In this document: in pieces, positions 1 to 8,153 of the stretch
How the letters are laid out: each line of letters opens with the position of its first letter
How positions within the stretch are numbered: position 1 is the stretch's first letter
Notes under the pieces: generated by a model
What the model was told of the DNA's origin: nothing
Databases searched by the model: none
Seen by the model: the letters and a program-made list of their open reading frames with translations, nothing else
DNA from: Clostridium sp. 1001271st1 H5
GTDB lineage: Bacteria; Bacillota; Clostridia; Lachnospirales; Lachnospiraceae
Direction: 5' to 3'
DNA: 64,000 nt
NCBI RefSeq assembly: GCF_005845215.1
Contig: NZ_SPHO01000014.1
Span: 62,001-126,000, forward strand
Position numbers and translations under genes: made by a program

Positions 1-321
1 AAGATATCCGGCAGCCATGTTCCCAGCCTCATAGAGGGAGAAAAGGGAAGCCTGTTAATCCGTGATATACAGAATTTCAGGGAAGTAACCTATTTCAACC
101 GTTTCGCGGCAGAGGAGCCGCTGGTCTCCTTTTCAGACAAAGCCTGCCGCAGCAGGGAGCTGGAACAGTGCATGGAATATATAGAAGGAAAAAGGGACTG
201 GCGCAGGCACCTCGCAACCTCCTTCCTGGTCTTTCAGATGATGGATGAAATCCGCGGATGCCGGAATCCGGATGCTGGATATAGAAATCCATTCCAGGGG
301 TCCTGTGCGTCTGCCATTTAG
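1..321 (+). CDS. Gfo/Idh/MocA-family oxidoreductase, C-terminal fragment
   Basis: Frame 1 is open from the first base to TAG at 319-321, giving 106 residues of a protein whose start lies outside the window. The stretch around IEGEKGSLLIRDI followed by a polar segment (ELEQCMEYIEGK) and a helix ending FQMMDEIRG resembles the C-terminal domain of Gfo/Idh/MocA NAD(P)-dependent sugar dehydrogenases, where a GxxG(S/T) beta-strand precedes a final helix with an MDEAR-like motif. The catalytic N-terminal Rossmann part is not visible, so family membership is an inference and the substrate is unknown. It converges on tRNA-Leu and shares the terminator at 352-399. Confidence 0.55.
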   Translation, partial: KISGSHVPSLIEGEKGSLLIRDIQNFREVTYFNRFAAEEPLVSFSDKACRSRELEQCMEYIEGKRDWRRHLATSFLVFQMMDEIRGCRNPDAGYRNPFQGSCASAI

Positions 322-351
322 ATGCGTATAGCGGAACAAACCACAAAACAC

Positions 352-399
352 AAAAAACCGCCGAATCCCTTGATTTCATCAAGGTTTCAACGGTTTTTT
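352..399. terminator. Bidirectional intrinsic terminator
   Basis: An outer stem AAAAAACCG/CGGTTTTTT and an inner stem CCTTGAT/ATCAAGG form a long hairpin with A-run and T-run flanks. It can end the plus-strand oxidoreductase gene and the minus-strand tRNA-Leu transcript. Confidence 0.8.
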
Positions 400-403
400 C
401 TTA

Positions 404-486
404 TGCCGGCAGCGGGACTTGAACCCGCACGCGGTTACCCGCAACAGATTTTGAGTCTGCATCGTCTGCCATTCCGACACGCCGGC
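404..486 (-). tRNA. tRNA-Leu (anticodon CAA)
   Basis: The reverse complement folds as an 83-nt class II tRNA. The acceptor stem is GCCGGCG/TGCCGGC with discriminator A, the anticodon loop is CTCAAAA, there is a long variable arm, and the T-arm contains GGTTCAAGTCC. The 3' CCA is not encoded. Confidence 0.95.
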
Positions 487-665
487 TTACAACGCTGATT
501 ATTTTATCACAGGATACATATTTTGGCAAGTGTTTTTTGAAAAAACCTGCGGGACTCTTCACCCCTGACCGGCTGCGCCGCAGGCTGACGGGAATGGACG
601 GGCTGGAGAAAGACTGTCAGGACCGGCTGCTGCCCATTCCCAACAGTCCCCTTCTCACGTTTGTC

Positions 666-1547
666 CTACCGGATTGCCTGCTGGCCGCTGGCCTTGTATA
701 TTTCATACCACTCATAATGCTCCAGCCGGAGGTCCAGGGCCTTGACGGCCATATCCAGACGGTCCGGGCGGTTGCTGCCGGAAATAGGGATTGCCCCTGC
801 GGGATGGTACATAATCCAGGCATATATGACAGTGGCTGGGTCTGTGTCATGTCTCTCTGCAATTTTCTTAATGGTTTTCATGGCTGCGGCGCAGAGGCTG
901 TCATTGGGGTCAAACATCCTTCCGCCCGCCAGAGGCGACCATATCATGGGATGGATTCCGGACGCAGTCAGGTCGTCCATCATTCCTGAATTAAAATGCT
1001 CAAAGCAGACCGGATTCCACTCAATCTGGTTGGTTACCAGCTGTCCGCCCACTGCTTTGTTAAGGCCGTGGAATTTGTGGGGGTCAAAGTTGGAAACGCC
1101 CATCTCCCCAATCTTCCCCTCCCTCTTAAGCTCTGTCAGGGCTCTGGCCGTGGACTCAAAATCAATGCAGGGGTCCTCCCTGTGAATCAGATACAGGTCC
1201 AGACGGTCTGTGTGAAGCCGCTTCAGGCTTTCCTCACAGGACTTCTTTACCCTGTCGTATCTTGTGTCATAGTATCCGAACCCATTCTCATTGAAAATTC
1301 CGGTTTTGGATACCAGCTGGATTCGGTGCCGGATGGAGGCGTCCTGTTCAAAGGCCCGGCCCATCAGTGTCTCGCACAGCGTGCCGCCGTAGATTTCCGC
1401 TGTGTCAAAGGTGGTTACCCCCCGCTCAATGCATTCATTCATGAACCGGGCCAGCTCCTTTGCAGACCAATTCCAGCCGTCCAGTCTCCAGAATCCCTGT
1501 ACCACGGCTGACAATGACAGCCCTTCTGATAATTTGACTTTTTTCAC
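666..1547 (-). CDS. Aldo/keto reductase family protein
   Basis: A 293-residue NAD(P)H-dependent aldo/keto reductase of the YdhF-like branch. The TIM-barrel tetrad is recognisable: D and Y in TFDTAEIYGG, K in LVSKTG and H in LYLIHRED. A C-terminal cofactor segment PISGSNRPDR is also visible. GTG at 1547 is chosen as the start because AGGAGG lies just upstream (AGGAGGAACAAGGTG); the longer in-frame reading runs back into the permease stop region. It is the last gene of the sugar operon, 14 bp after the permease, so it probably reduces an intermediate or the sugar itself. The substrate is not determined. Confidence 0.85.
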   Translation of the reverse strand: MKKVKLSEGLSLSAVVQGFWRLDGWNWSAKELARFMNECIERGVTTFDTAEIYGGTLCETLMGRAFEQDASIRHRIQLVSKTGIFNENGFGYYDTRYDRVKKSCEESLKRLHTDRLDLYLIHREDPCIDFESTARALTELKREGKIGEMGVSNFDPHKFHGLNKAVGGQLVTNQIEWNPVCFEHFNSGMMDDLTASGIHPMIWSPLAGGRMFDPNDSLCAAAMKTIKKIAERHDTDPATVIYAWIMYHPAGAIPISGSNRPDRLDMAVKALDLRLEHYEWYEIYKASGQQAIR

Positions 1548-1561
1548 CTTGTTCCTCCTAA

Positions 1562-2566
1562 TTAAGAATTTTTTCTCATATCCAGGGCAACAGCACTGCA
1601 TATGATAAGTCCCTTTACAATCAGCTGCCAGTTGGAGTTAACCCCTATGTAGGCAAGTCCATAGCTGATGAAGGTAAATATAAGCACGCCTATGATAACG
1701 CCGGATACTTTTCCCACGCCTCCGCTCAGGGATACGCCTCCCACCACGCAGGAGGATATGGCATCAAATTCATATGCATTTCCATATGCTGAGTTGGCGC
1801 CTCCGGTCCTGGCCACTTCCAGGATACCGGCCAGTCCCACAAACATGGATTCAATGATGAACACAGTGATGATTACCCTGCTCACATTGATGCCGGATAC
1901 CTTGGCTGCCTCCGGGTTGCCTCCCACAATATATATGTTCTTCCCGAACACGGTTTTATTGAGCAGGAACCATACCCCGGCAATGGCAATGATGGCAATG
2001 ACCACCAGAAAGGAAATCTGCCCGAATACCTTGAAACTGCTGAGCACGGTCAAATCCTCCCTGATGCCTCCGATGGGCTGGGAATTGTTGGGCTTCTTGG
2101 CAAAATACAGACAGTTGATTCCGTATACAATGGTGCTCATGCCGAATGTGGCGATAAAGGGGGCCATCTTAAGCTTTGCAATCATGAAGCCGTTAATAGC
2201 TCCAATCACGGCAACCAGTGCCAGGGTCATGATGACCGGAATAATGATGGGAAGCTCAGGAAGGCCCGGCCAGAACTTGTTGGAATAGTCCACCATCTGC
2301 GACAGGGACGCCACCATAACGGCCGCCAGGCCCACCTGACGGCCGCCGGACAGGTCGGTCCCACCTAAAAGCAGGGCAAACATCAGTCCCAACGCACATA
2401 TCATTTTAACGGCAGACTGGGTCAGTATGTCTGTCAAAACCCTTATCTGCAAAAAAGAAGGTTCAATTATGATGATTCCTATAATCATAAATACCAGCAC
2501 GATGATAAGGGCTTTATCCATCATAATCTGTTTTATGTCCTTTGCTGTCAAATCCTTTCTTTTCAT
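1562..2566 (-). CDS. mglC: Sugar ABC transporter permease, MglC/RbsC type
   Basis: A 334-residue polytopic membrane protein with about ten hydrophobic segments and the family motif GGTDLSGGRQVGLAA near residue 70, as in MglC/RbsC. It forms the channel of a monosaccharide importer with the ATPase encoded just upstream. ATG at 2566 overlaps the TGA of the ATPase gene (ATGA), which implies translational coupling. The motif is closer to MglC (galactose/methylgalactoside) than to RbsC, but the transported sugar cannot be fixed from the sequence. Confidence 0.88.
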   Translation of the reverse strand: MKRKDLTAKDIKQIMMDKALIIVLVFMIIGIIIIEPSFLQIRVLTDILTQSAVKMICALGLMFALLLGGTDLSGGRQVGLAAVMVASLSQMVDYSNKFWPGLPELPIIIPVIMTLALVAVIGAINGFMIAKLKMAPFIATFGMSTIVYGINCLYFAKKPNNSQPIGGIREDLTVLSSFKVFGQISFLVVIAIIAIAGVWFLLNKTVFGKNIYIVGGNPEAAKVSGINVSRVIITVFIIESMFVGLAGILEVARTGGANSAYGNAYEFDAISSCVVGGVSLSGGVGKVSGVIIGVLIFTFISYGLAYIGVNSNWQLIVKGLIICSAVALDMRKNS

Positions 2567-4092
2567 ACCGACACTCCTTCTTTCGTCTTATCGTCAAATT
2601 GGGTGGCATACTTCATCACCTCAACCTGGGTGGCTTCCTTCCTGCCAAGGATGCCGGTCTGCTTTCCGGCACACATAATCATGATGCGGTCCGACATCCC
2701 CAGTAACTCCGGCATCTCAGAGGAAACCATTATGATTGCCTTTCCCTTTTTCACTAAATCCTGCATGATTCTGTAAATTTCGTATTTGGCTCCCACATCC
2801 ACGCCCCTGGTGGGTTCATCCAGCATAATGACATCGCAGTTTGCCAGCAGCCATCTGCCAATCAGCACCTTTTGCTGATTCCCCCCCGACAGGTTCTTGA
2901 TAAGGGTCTTTGTCCCGGCCATGCGGACATCCAGGTCCGTACACACCTTGTCAACGCTGGGAGACAGCTTTTTCGCATGGATGTATCCCAAGACATTGCC
3001 GGTCAGCTTCTTATAGGCAACCGCCAGGGTGTTGTCCCATACCGACAGCATGGGAATGATTCCCGTTGCCCTGCGTTCCTCTGTCAGAAGGGCAAATCCG
3101 TTGCGTATGGCGTCCTGGGGAGAATGGTTGACCACTCTTTTTCCGTTGACGGACAGCTCCCCGCTTACGATTTTGCGCAGGCCGAATATGGCTTCTATCA
3201 GCTCTGTCCTCTGTGCTCCCACCAGCCCGCCTATGCCCAGTATCTCGCCCTTATGCAGGTCAAAGGATACGTTCTTAAAGGAGCGCGGGTCCGCGCTGGT
3301 AAAATTCCTTACCTGCAGCATTATCTCGTCTGTCAGGGTCTTTTCACAGACAGGAAAGCGCTCGTCCATCTTCCTGCCCACCATCTGCCCAATAAGCTGG
3401 TCTATGGTAATGTCCCCGATATCCCATGTGCCTATGTACTGGCCGTCCCTCATCACGGTTATCTGGTCTGCTATCTCAAATATTTCCTCCAGCTTGTGGG
3501 ATATGTAGATAATGGAACGCCCTTCCTTCCTCAGCTTGTCAATGATTTTGAACAGATGCCGGGTTTCCGCCACGGTCAGCGAGGAAGTGGGCTCGTCCAT
3601 GATGATGATTTTTGCATTGTAGGAAACAGCCTTTGCTATCTCGATTGCCTGCATCTGTGAAACAGACAGGTTCTTTGCAAAGGTTGTCACGTCTATATCA
3701 AAATCCAAATCCCGAAGCAGGTTCCTGGTCTTTTCCATCATCTGGTTTTCATCCACCACAATACCCTTTGTCTGGAACCTGCCCGCCCATATATTGTCCA
3801 CCACATTCCGGTAAGGAACCGGATTCAGCTCCTGGTGAATCATGGAAATGCCGCTTTTCAGCGCATCGTTGGGGTCCTTGATATCCATGACCCGGCCATC
3901 AATTTCAATGGTCCCGCTGTCAGGATGATAGAGGCCGAACAGACACTTCATCAAAGTGGATTTGCCGGCCCCGTTTTCGCCAATCAATGCATGTACACTT
4001 CCAGGCTTCACCGCAAGCTTAATATTGTCAAGGGCTTTTACTCCGGGGAAGGATTTAGACATGTTTTCTATCTTCAGCCTGTATTCTTCCAT
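2563..4092 (-). CDS. mglA: Sugar ABC transporter ATP-binding protein, MglA type
   Basis: A 509-residue protein with two fused ABC ATPase domains. The first has Walker A GENGAGKST, a signature near SVSQMQAIEIAKA and Walker B IIIMDEPTSSL. The second has a degenerate Walker A (GGLVGAQRTE), signature LSGGNQQKV and Walker B VIMLDEPTRG. This asymmetry is typical of CUT2 sugar importers (MglA/RbsA), in which one protein supplies both nucleotide sites. RBS GGAGG precedes ATG at 4092, and the gene lies 18 bp after the binding-protein gene. Confidence 0.92.
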   Translation of the reverse strand: MEEYRLKIENMSKSFPGVKALDNIKLAVKPGSVHALIGENGAGKSTLMKCLFGLYHPDSGTIEIDGRVMDIKDPNDALKSGISMIHQELNPVPYRNVVDNIWAGRFQTKGIVVDENQMMEKTRNLLRDLDFDIDVTTFAKNLSVSQMQAIEIAKAVSYNAKIIIMDEPTSSLTVAETRHLFKIIDKLRKEGRSIIYISHKLEEIFEIADQITVMRDGQYIGTWDIGDITIDQLIGQMVGRKMDERFPVCEKTLTDEIMLQVRNFTSADPRSFKNVSFDLHKGEILGIGGLVGAQRTELIEAIFGLRKIVSGELSVNGKRVVNHSPQDAIRNGFALLTEERRATGIIPMLSVWDNTLAVAYKKLTGNVLGYIHAKKLSPSVDKVCTDLDVRMAGTKTLIKNLSGGNQQKVLIGRWLLANCDVIMLDEPTRGVDVGAKYEIYRIMQDLVKKGKAIIMVSSEMPELLGMSDRIMIMCAGKQTGILGRKEATQVEVMKYATQFDDKTKEGVSV

Positions 4093-4110
4093 CTGCTTCC
4101 TCCAGGTTCC

Positions 4111-5259
4111 TTATTCGGACTGGGCCACTGCCAGCATGTCCTCCAGGGTTGCGCTTAAATTGCTTTCATCGACAATCACGTAGGGCACCCATACATACTT
4201 CCCGTCAACCGTGCAGTCCACGCCAACCACGTCCTCCGTGATTTCCGTTCCTGCATGCACTGCCTTGATTACATTGATAATGGCGTCGGACTGGCTCTTC
4301 CTGTCATTCAGCACAGTGCCCAGAAGGGAACCTGCCTTCATTGCCTCCAGGGCGTCAATATTTGCGTCGATTCCTACAATTGGAACAAATTTTCCGGCAT
4401 CCCCTGAATTGTAGCCGTTGTTGATGCAAGCCTGCACCGCGCCCATGGCCATGGAATCGTTGTTGCAGAGAACGCCTTCAATTCCGTCGATTCCGTAGGC
4501 CGTAATCCATGCGTTCATCTTATCCAGCGCCTGGGCCTGGTCCCAGTTGGCTGTATCGCAGGCCAGAATCTCGTATTCAATCCCGTTCTTTTCCAGGGTT
4601 TCTTTATAGGCATCGGTACGCAGGGTAACGTCCTGCTGGCCGATTTCCCCCTGCAGGATAACCAACTGAAGCTTGCCGTCCCCGTTTTTATCCGCAATGT
4701 CCTTTTTGCTGTTCCAGTAGTTAATCAGCGCCTGGGCGCACATTTCACCTGACTGCTTGGCCTGGGCGCCCACATAGCAGATGTTGTCGTACCGTTTCAT
4801 GGTATCTTCCATTGGCTCCATGTTGAAGAATACGGCCGGCACGCCGTCTGCGTCGCATTTCTTCATCATGTTCTCAATGCTCTCCCTGTCAGGCGCGCAT
4901 ATGGCAACCACATCCGTTTTCTTGCTCAGGGCCACCTCTAATTTGGAATTGGCCGTGGATACGTCATTTGCAGCATCCTGCATATCAAGGGTAATACCGC
5001 CCAGCTTCTCGGCCTCGTTCTGCATGATGATGCGAAATCCGCTCTGGAACTGGTCGTCAAAAGCTCTCCAGATAACGGTGGCCTTCATATCCTCCCGGAC
5101 CTCCCCCTGCTGTCCGGCGCTCTCTGCATCCCTGGCTGTTTCACTGCCTGCCGGCGGCGCTGGCTGTGTCTCCCCCTGACCTCCAAAACAGGCTGTCAAT
5201 GTTCCCATCATCACTGCTGCTGTCATCCCACATACGATTCTGTTCATACTTTTTTTCAT
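4111..5259 (-). CDS. mglB: Galactose-type sugar-binding lipoprotein (MglB-like)
   Basis: A 382-residue extracellular solute-binding protein. The N-terminus is a lipoprotein signal (MKKSMNRIVCGMTAA...LTAC, lipobox Cys at about residue 24), followed by an Ala/Glu/Pro linker and a periplasmic-binding-protein type I fold. Typical strands include TDVVAICAPDRESIENMM, VLCNNDSMAMGAVQA and VPIVGIDANIDALEAM. It would capture the sugar outside the membrane and hand it to MglA/MglC. It is encoded first of the three transporter genes, 24 bp after the aldolase gene. Confidence 0.88.
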   Translation of the reverse strand: MKKSMNRIVCGMTAAVMMGTLTACFGGQGETQPAPPAGSETARDAESAGQQGEVREDMKATVIWRAFDDQFQSGFRIIMQNEAEKLGGITLDMQDAANDVSTANSKLEVALSKKTDVVAICAPDRESIENMMKKCDADGVPAVFFNMEPMEDTMKRYDNICYVGAQAKQSGEMCAQALINYWNSKKDIADKNGDGKLQLVILQGEIGQQDVTLRTDAYKETLEKNGIEYEILACDTANWDQAQALDKMNAWITAYGIDGIEGVLCNNDSMAMGAVQACINNGYNSGDAGKFVPIVGIDANIDALEAMKAGSLLGTVLNDRKSQSDAIINVIKAVHAGTEITEDVVGVDCTVDGKYVWVPYVIVDESNLSATLEDMLAVAQSE

Positions 5260-5283
5260 AAGTTATCTTCTCCTTTTAATAGA

Positions 5284-6141
5284 TTAATCCATCAGTGCAA
5301 ATTCTCTCATTTTCCCCTTAATGAACTCCCTGGCGCAGGCCTGGGAATTTACAAACATGCCTGTGTTGTACTTAAAGTCCGGCTTCTGCTTCATATCCCC
5401 AAAGGAATTGGCAACTGCAATCAGTACATCCGTAGCAATGTTGATTTTCCTGATGCCGTTCCTGATGGCTTCCTGTACCTGCTCCTTAGGAGTGCCTGAG
5501 CCGCCGTGAAGCACAATGGGGACATCCACTGCATCATGGATTTTCTTAAGCCGTTCAATGTTCAGGTGTGGAGCCGCCACATACACACCGTGCTGTGTCC
5601 CGATGCTGACAGCAATGCAGTCAATGCCCGTGCGCTCCACGAATTCCTTTGCCTGGTCCGGGTCTGTCTGGGCGGATTCAGGGTCGCCTTCCACCTTGAA
5701 GTTTCCTTCTTCTCCCACCAGCTTGCCTAACTCGCCTTCCACTGTGATGCCGTAACAGTGGGCGTAATCCGCCACTTTTTTGGTCAGAGCCACATTTTCC
5801 TCAAAGGGCAGGGAGGAACCGTCTATCATGACAGAGGAATATCCGGCCTGTATGGCCTGTACGCATTCCTCATATGTACGGCAGTGGTCCAGGTGAAGGG
5901 CAACAGGGACTTTGCAGTCAGCTGCCTTCATGGCCCTCCTGACGGTTTCCACGGTTCCCTCAAAACCTCCCATCAAATCACAGCAGTCCGTACCCGTGAT
6001 AAAGATAACCGGAATATCCAGCTGGGTCCCTGCTTCAATTGCTGCCAGGGCAGTTTCATAGGAAACAGTCACATAGGCGCCGTAGGCAATGTTTCTCTCC
6101 TCAGCCATCTGCAAAATGTCTTTCATCGGTGATAATTTCAT
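5284..6141 (-). CDS. Class II ketose-bisphosphate aldolase (FbaA/GatY family)
   Basis: A 285-residue zinc-dependent aldolase. Metal and catalytic motifs are visible: LHLDH (zinc His and general-acid Asp) near residue 83, VEGELGK near 135, IGTQHGVY near 181 and VLHGGSGTP near 211. Such enzymes split fructose- or tagatose-1,6-bisphosphate, or related ketose phosphates, into DHAP and an aldehyde. Its place between a PfkB kinase and an importer argues for dedicated catabolism of an imported hexose rather than central glycolysis. RBS AAAGGAG precedes ATG 6141. Confidence 0.88.
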   Translation of the reverse strand: MKLSPMKDILQMAEERNIAYGAYVTVSYETALAAIEAGTQLDIPVIFITGTDCCDLMGGFEGTVETVRRAMKAADCKVPVALHLDHCRTYEECVQAIQAGYSSVMIDGSSLPFEENVALTKKVADYAHCYGITVEGELGKLVGEEGNFKVEGDPESAQTDPDQAKEFVERTGIDCIAVSIGTQHGVYVAAPHLNIERLKKIHDAVDVPIVLHGGSGTPKEQVQEAIRNGIRKINIATDVLIAVANSFGDMKQKPDFKYNTGMFVNSQACAREFIKGKMREFALMD

Positions 6142-6156
6142 ACTCTTTTTTCTCCT

Positions 6157-7104
6157 TTATTTATGATTTTTATGATGATTGTATAAATACAACTCTTCTT
6201 TATAGGGCAGGATGCCGTTTGCCGCCCCCATGTGCTGGACACTGTGGGAGGCAACCGAGCTTCCCAGTGCCGCACTTTCAAAAAATGTAAGTCCGTTAAT
6301 CATGCCTGCCACCAGTCCGGCCATAAAGGAATCACCTGCCCCCGTGGTGTCCACGGCCCGGATTCCCCGGGGGCACTCTATGTATTGCTCACTGGTAAAA
6401 TCCGTGGCATAGCATCCCTTTGCACCCAGCTTTATTCCAAAATATCTGAGCCCCAGAGGTTTTAAGGCCCTGCGGATTTCCGGTATCTCCCTGCATCCGG
6501 TTATGGCCGACGCCTCCTCGTAGCTTGGGAAAAAAATATCCGTATAGGGCAGGACTTCCTTAAACATATCCATCCAGCGGCAGCAGGATGCCCGCTGGTT
6601 AAAGGCCGCATCCATAACCGTCATACTGCCCTGGTTCCTGGCCCTTTTAAGGATTCTGGCAAGACCGCCCTGGTTCATCCGGTTAAAACTGCATGCAGAG
6701 CCAATGTAAACAATATCTGCATTTTCCATGGCTTCCTCCGGCAGGTCCCTGTCATCCACCTCGTCAAAAATGGATACATCCGACAGAAAATGCCGTTCCC
6801 CGTTTTCCTCAATCAGGGCAAAACTGGAAGCAGTCGCATGAACCGGGTCAGTCACCACATGGGAAACATCAATTCCCAGGGTTCTGCATTGGTCCAGAAT
6901 GAACCTTCCGTTCAGGTCATCTCCCACCCGCCCCGCCATTGTAACAGGAATGCCCAGGCGCGATAAACCAATAGCTGTATTGAGAGCATCCCCGCCGCAG
7001 GCCTGCACCGGCTTTTCTATCATGGTGCAGTCTCTGCTTAAGACATCCCGGTCCACGGGTCTTAAAAGGGTATCGCACACCATCATTCCAAAACTAAGTA
7101 CCAC
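6157..7104 (-). CDS. PfkB-family carbohydrate kinase
   Basis: A 315-residue ribokinase-fold kinase. The N-terminal signature is GGDALNTAIGLSRLG near residue 37 and the C-terminal ATP/anion-hole signature is VDTTGAGDSFMAGLVAG near residue 250, with the catalytic Asp in GAGD. It should phosphorylate the sugar brought in by the Mgl-like importer, feeding the adjacent aldolase. The start is GTG at 7104, chosen because family alignment begins right at VLSFG; a GGAGGGG lies about 13 nt upstream. It is the first gene of the operon, and its stop lies 15 bp before the aldolase start. Confidence 0.85.
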   Translation of the reverse strand: MVLSFGMMVCDTLLRPVDRDVLSRDCTMIEKPVQACGGDALNTAIGLSRLGIPVTMAGRVGDDLNGRFILDQCRTLGIDVSHVVTDPVHATASSFALIEENGERHFLSDVSIFDEVDDRDLPEEAMENADIVYIGSACSFNRMNQGGLARILKRARNQGSMTVMDAAFNQRASCCRWMDMFKEVLPYTDIFFPSYEEASAITGCREIPEIRRALKPLGLRYFGIKLGAKGCYATDFTSEQYIECPRGIRAVDTTGAGDSFMAGLVAGMINGLTFFESAALGSSVASHSVQHMGAANGILPYKEELYLYNHHKNHK

Positions 7105-7137
7105 CTTTTAAACCACCCCTCCTTCATCCATATGTCC

Positions 7138-7149
7138 GTACATACATAT
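7138..7149. promoter_or_regulatory. Candidate GntR operator, copy 1 (GTACATACATAT)
   Basis: This 12-bp sequence recurs exactly at 7271-7282. This copy overlaps the -10/start region of the minus-strand operon promoter, where a repressor would block transcription of the kinase-aldolase-transporter genes. Assignment to the adjacent GntR protein is inferred from position. Confidence 0.5.
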
Positions 7150-7176
7150 AATTGCACAATGTGATATGTTTGTCAA
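7146..7176 (-). promoter_or_regulatory. Sugar-operon promoter
   Basis: On the minus strand TTGACA (7176-7171) is followed by AATTAT after 17 bp, or TTATAT after 19 bp. It lies about 45 bp upstream of the kinase start. The weak -10 would suit a regulated promoter. Confidence 0.55.
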
Positions 7177-7224
7177 GTACTTGTGGCAAAATTATGATAA
7201 AATGTTATTTTTTCAAATTTTCTC

Positions 7225-7252
7225 TTGCATTTTTCACAACATGCTTTACAAT
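7225..7252 (+). promoter_or_regulatory. Promoter of the GntR regulator gene
   Basis: TTGCAT (7225-7230), 16-bp spacer, TACAAT (7247-7252), with TATAAT overlapping at 7252-7257. It is 55-60 bp upstream of the regulator ATG, with operator copy 2 just downstream, consistent with autoregulation. Confidence 0.45.
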
Positions 7253-7270
7253 ATAATTGATGTTTCGTTT

Positions 7271-7282
7271 GTACATACATAT
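7271..7282. promoter_or_regulatory. Candidate GntR operator, copy 2 (GTACATACATAT)
   Basis: An exact repeat of 7138-7149, 133 bp away, lying between the regulator promoter and its RBS (GAAAGGA). Confidence 0.5.
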
Positions 7283-7310
7283 GCATCTAAAGCTGAAAGG
7301 ATTTTAAATT

Positions 7311-8072
7311 ATGACTATGTTCACGAAAGAAATAAATAAGGATGTGCCCATTCCCCTTTATTACCAGCTGAAAAATATCATCAAAACAGATATTGAAAAC
7401 GGCAATCTGAAAACCGGGGATACCATCCCCACCGAGATGGAAATCATGAGCCATTACAGCATCAGCCGTTTTACGGTGCGTCAGGCGATTTCCGAACTGG
7501 TAAATGAGGGCTACCTGGTCAGAAAGACGAGCAAAGGCACCTTTGTTACGGAACCCAATAAAAAGACCAGCTTCATCAAGTCCTTTGAACCCTTCCACCA
7601 GCAAATCCAGGAACTGGGCAAGACCCCGCACACGGAGCTGTTAGATATGTCCGTCATGACGCCGGACGACCGAATCAGGGGACTTCTCCGCCTTGGGGCC
7701 AATGAGAAGGTTATATCCCTGTTCAGACGGCGCTTTGCGGATTCAACGCCTGTGGTGACGATTCAGAATTATCTTCCCTACAGCCTCTGCCACTTTGTAC
7801 TGAGTCATGACTTTAAGGACGTATCTCTATACAATCTCTTCATGTCCCGGCCCGAAACCTGCATTGACAATACCCGTACCATTGTCTCCGCCGAGACAGC
7901 CACGCCTGAGGATGTCAAGCTGCTGGAAGTAAAACCAGGCAGCCCCATGCTCTGCTTCAATAATATTTCCACCACCAGCGACGGAACCATAATCGACTAT
8001 GCCTATGCCCATTACCGCGGGGATATGAATAAGTTTGAAATCAACGAAAGCCCCAAATACCCCCGTTCATAA
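7311..8072 (+). CDS. GntR-family transcriptional regulator (HutC/UTRA subfamily)
   Basis: A 253-residue regulator. Residues ~10-78 form the GntR winged helix (PLYYQLKNIIK, GDTIPTEMEIM, SRFTVRQAISELVNEGYL, KTSKGTFV). Residues ~90-245 match the UTRA ligand-binding domain (FRRRFADSTPVVTIQNYLP, LLEVKPGSPMLCF), which in this subfamily senses a sugar phosphate or similar small molecule. ATG 7311 is preceded by GAAAGGA. It is divergent from the kinase operon with a shared 206-bp intergenic region holding two copies of a candidate operator, so it is the likely local repressor. Confidence 0.9.
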   Translation: MTMFTKEINKDVPIPLYYQLKNIIKTDIENGNLKTGDTIPTEMEIMSHYSISRFTVRQAISELVNEGYLVRKTSKGTFVTEPNKKTSFIKSFEPFHQQIQELGKTPHTELLDMSVMTPDDRIRGLLRLGANEKVISLFRRRFADSTPVVTIQNYLPYSLCHFVLSHDFKDVSLYNLFMSRPETCIDNTRTIVSAETATPEDVKLLEVKPGSPMLCFNNISTTSDGTIIDYAYAHYRGDMNKFEINESPKYPRS

Positions 8073-8094
8073 TACAATCCGTCATATACCCGCG

Positions 8095-8139
8095 CAAAAA
8101 AGCAGCGGGACCGGAATAACATCATCCGGCCCCGCTGCT
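8095..8139 (-). terminator. Intrinsic terminator after the exonuclease gene
   Basis: A 14-bp stem (8101-8114 with 8126-8139, one G-T pair) is followed on the minus strand by TTTTTT. It lies 15 bp past the exonuclease stop and could also brake the converging regulator transcript. Confidence 0.8.
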
Positions 8140-8153
8140 GCGGTTCCCATATC

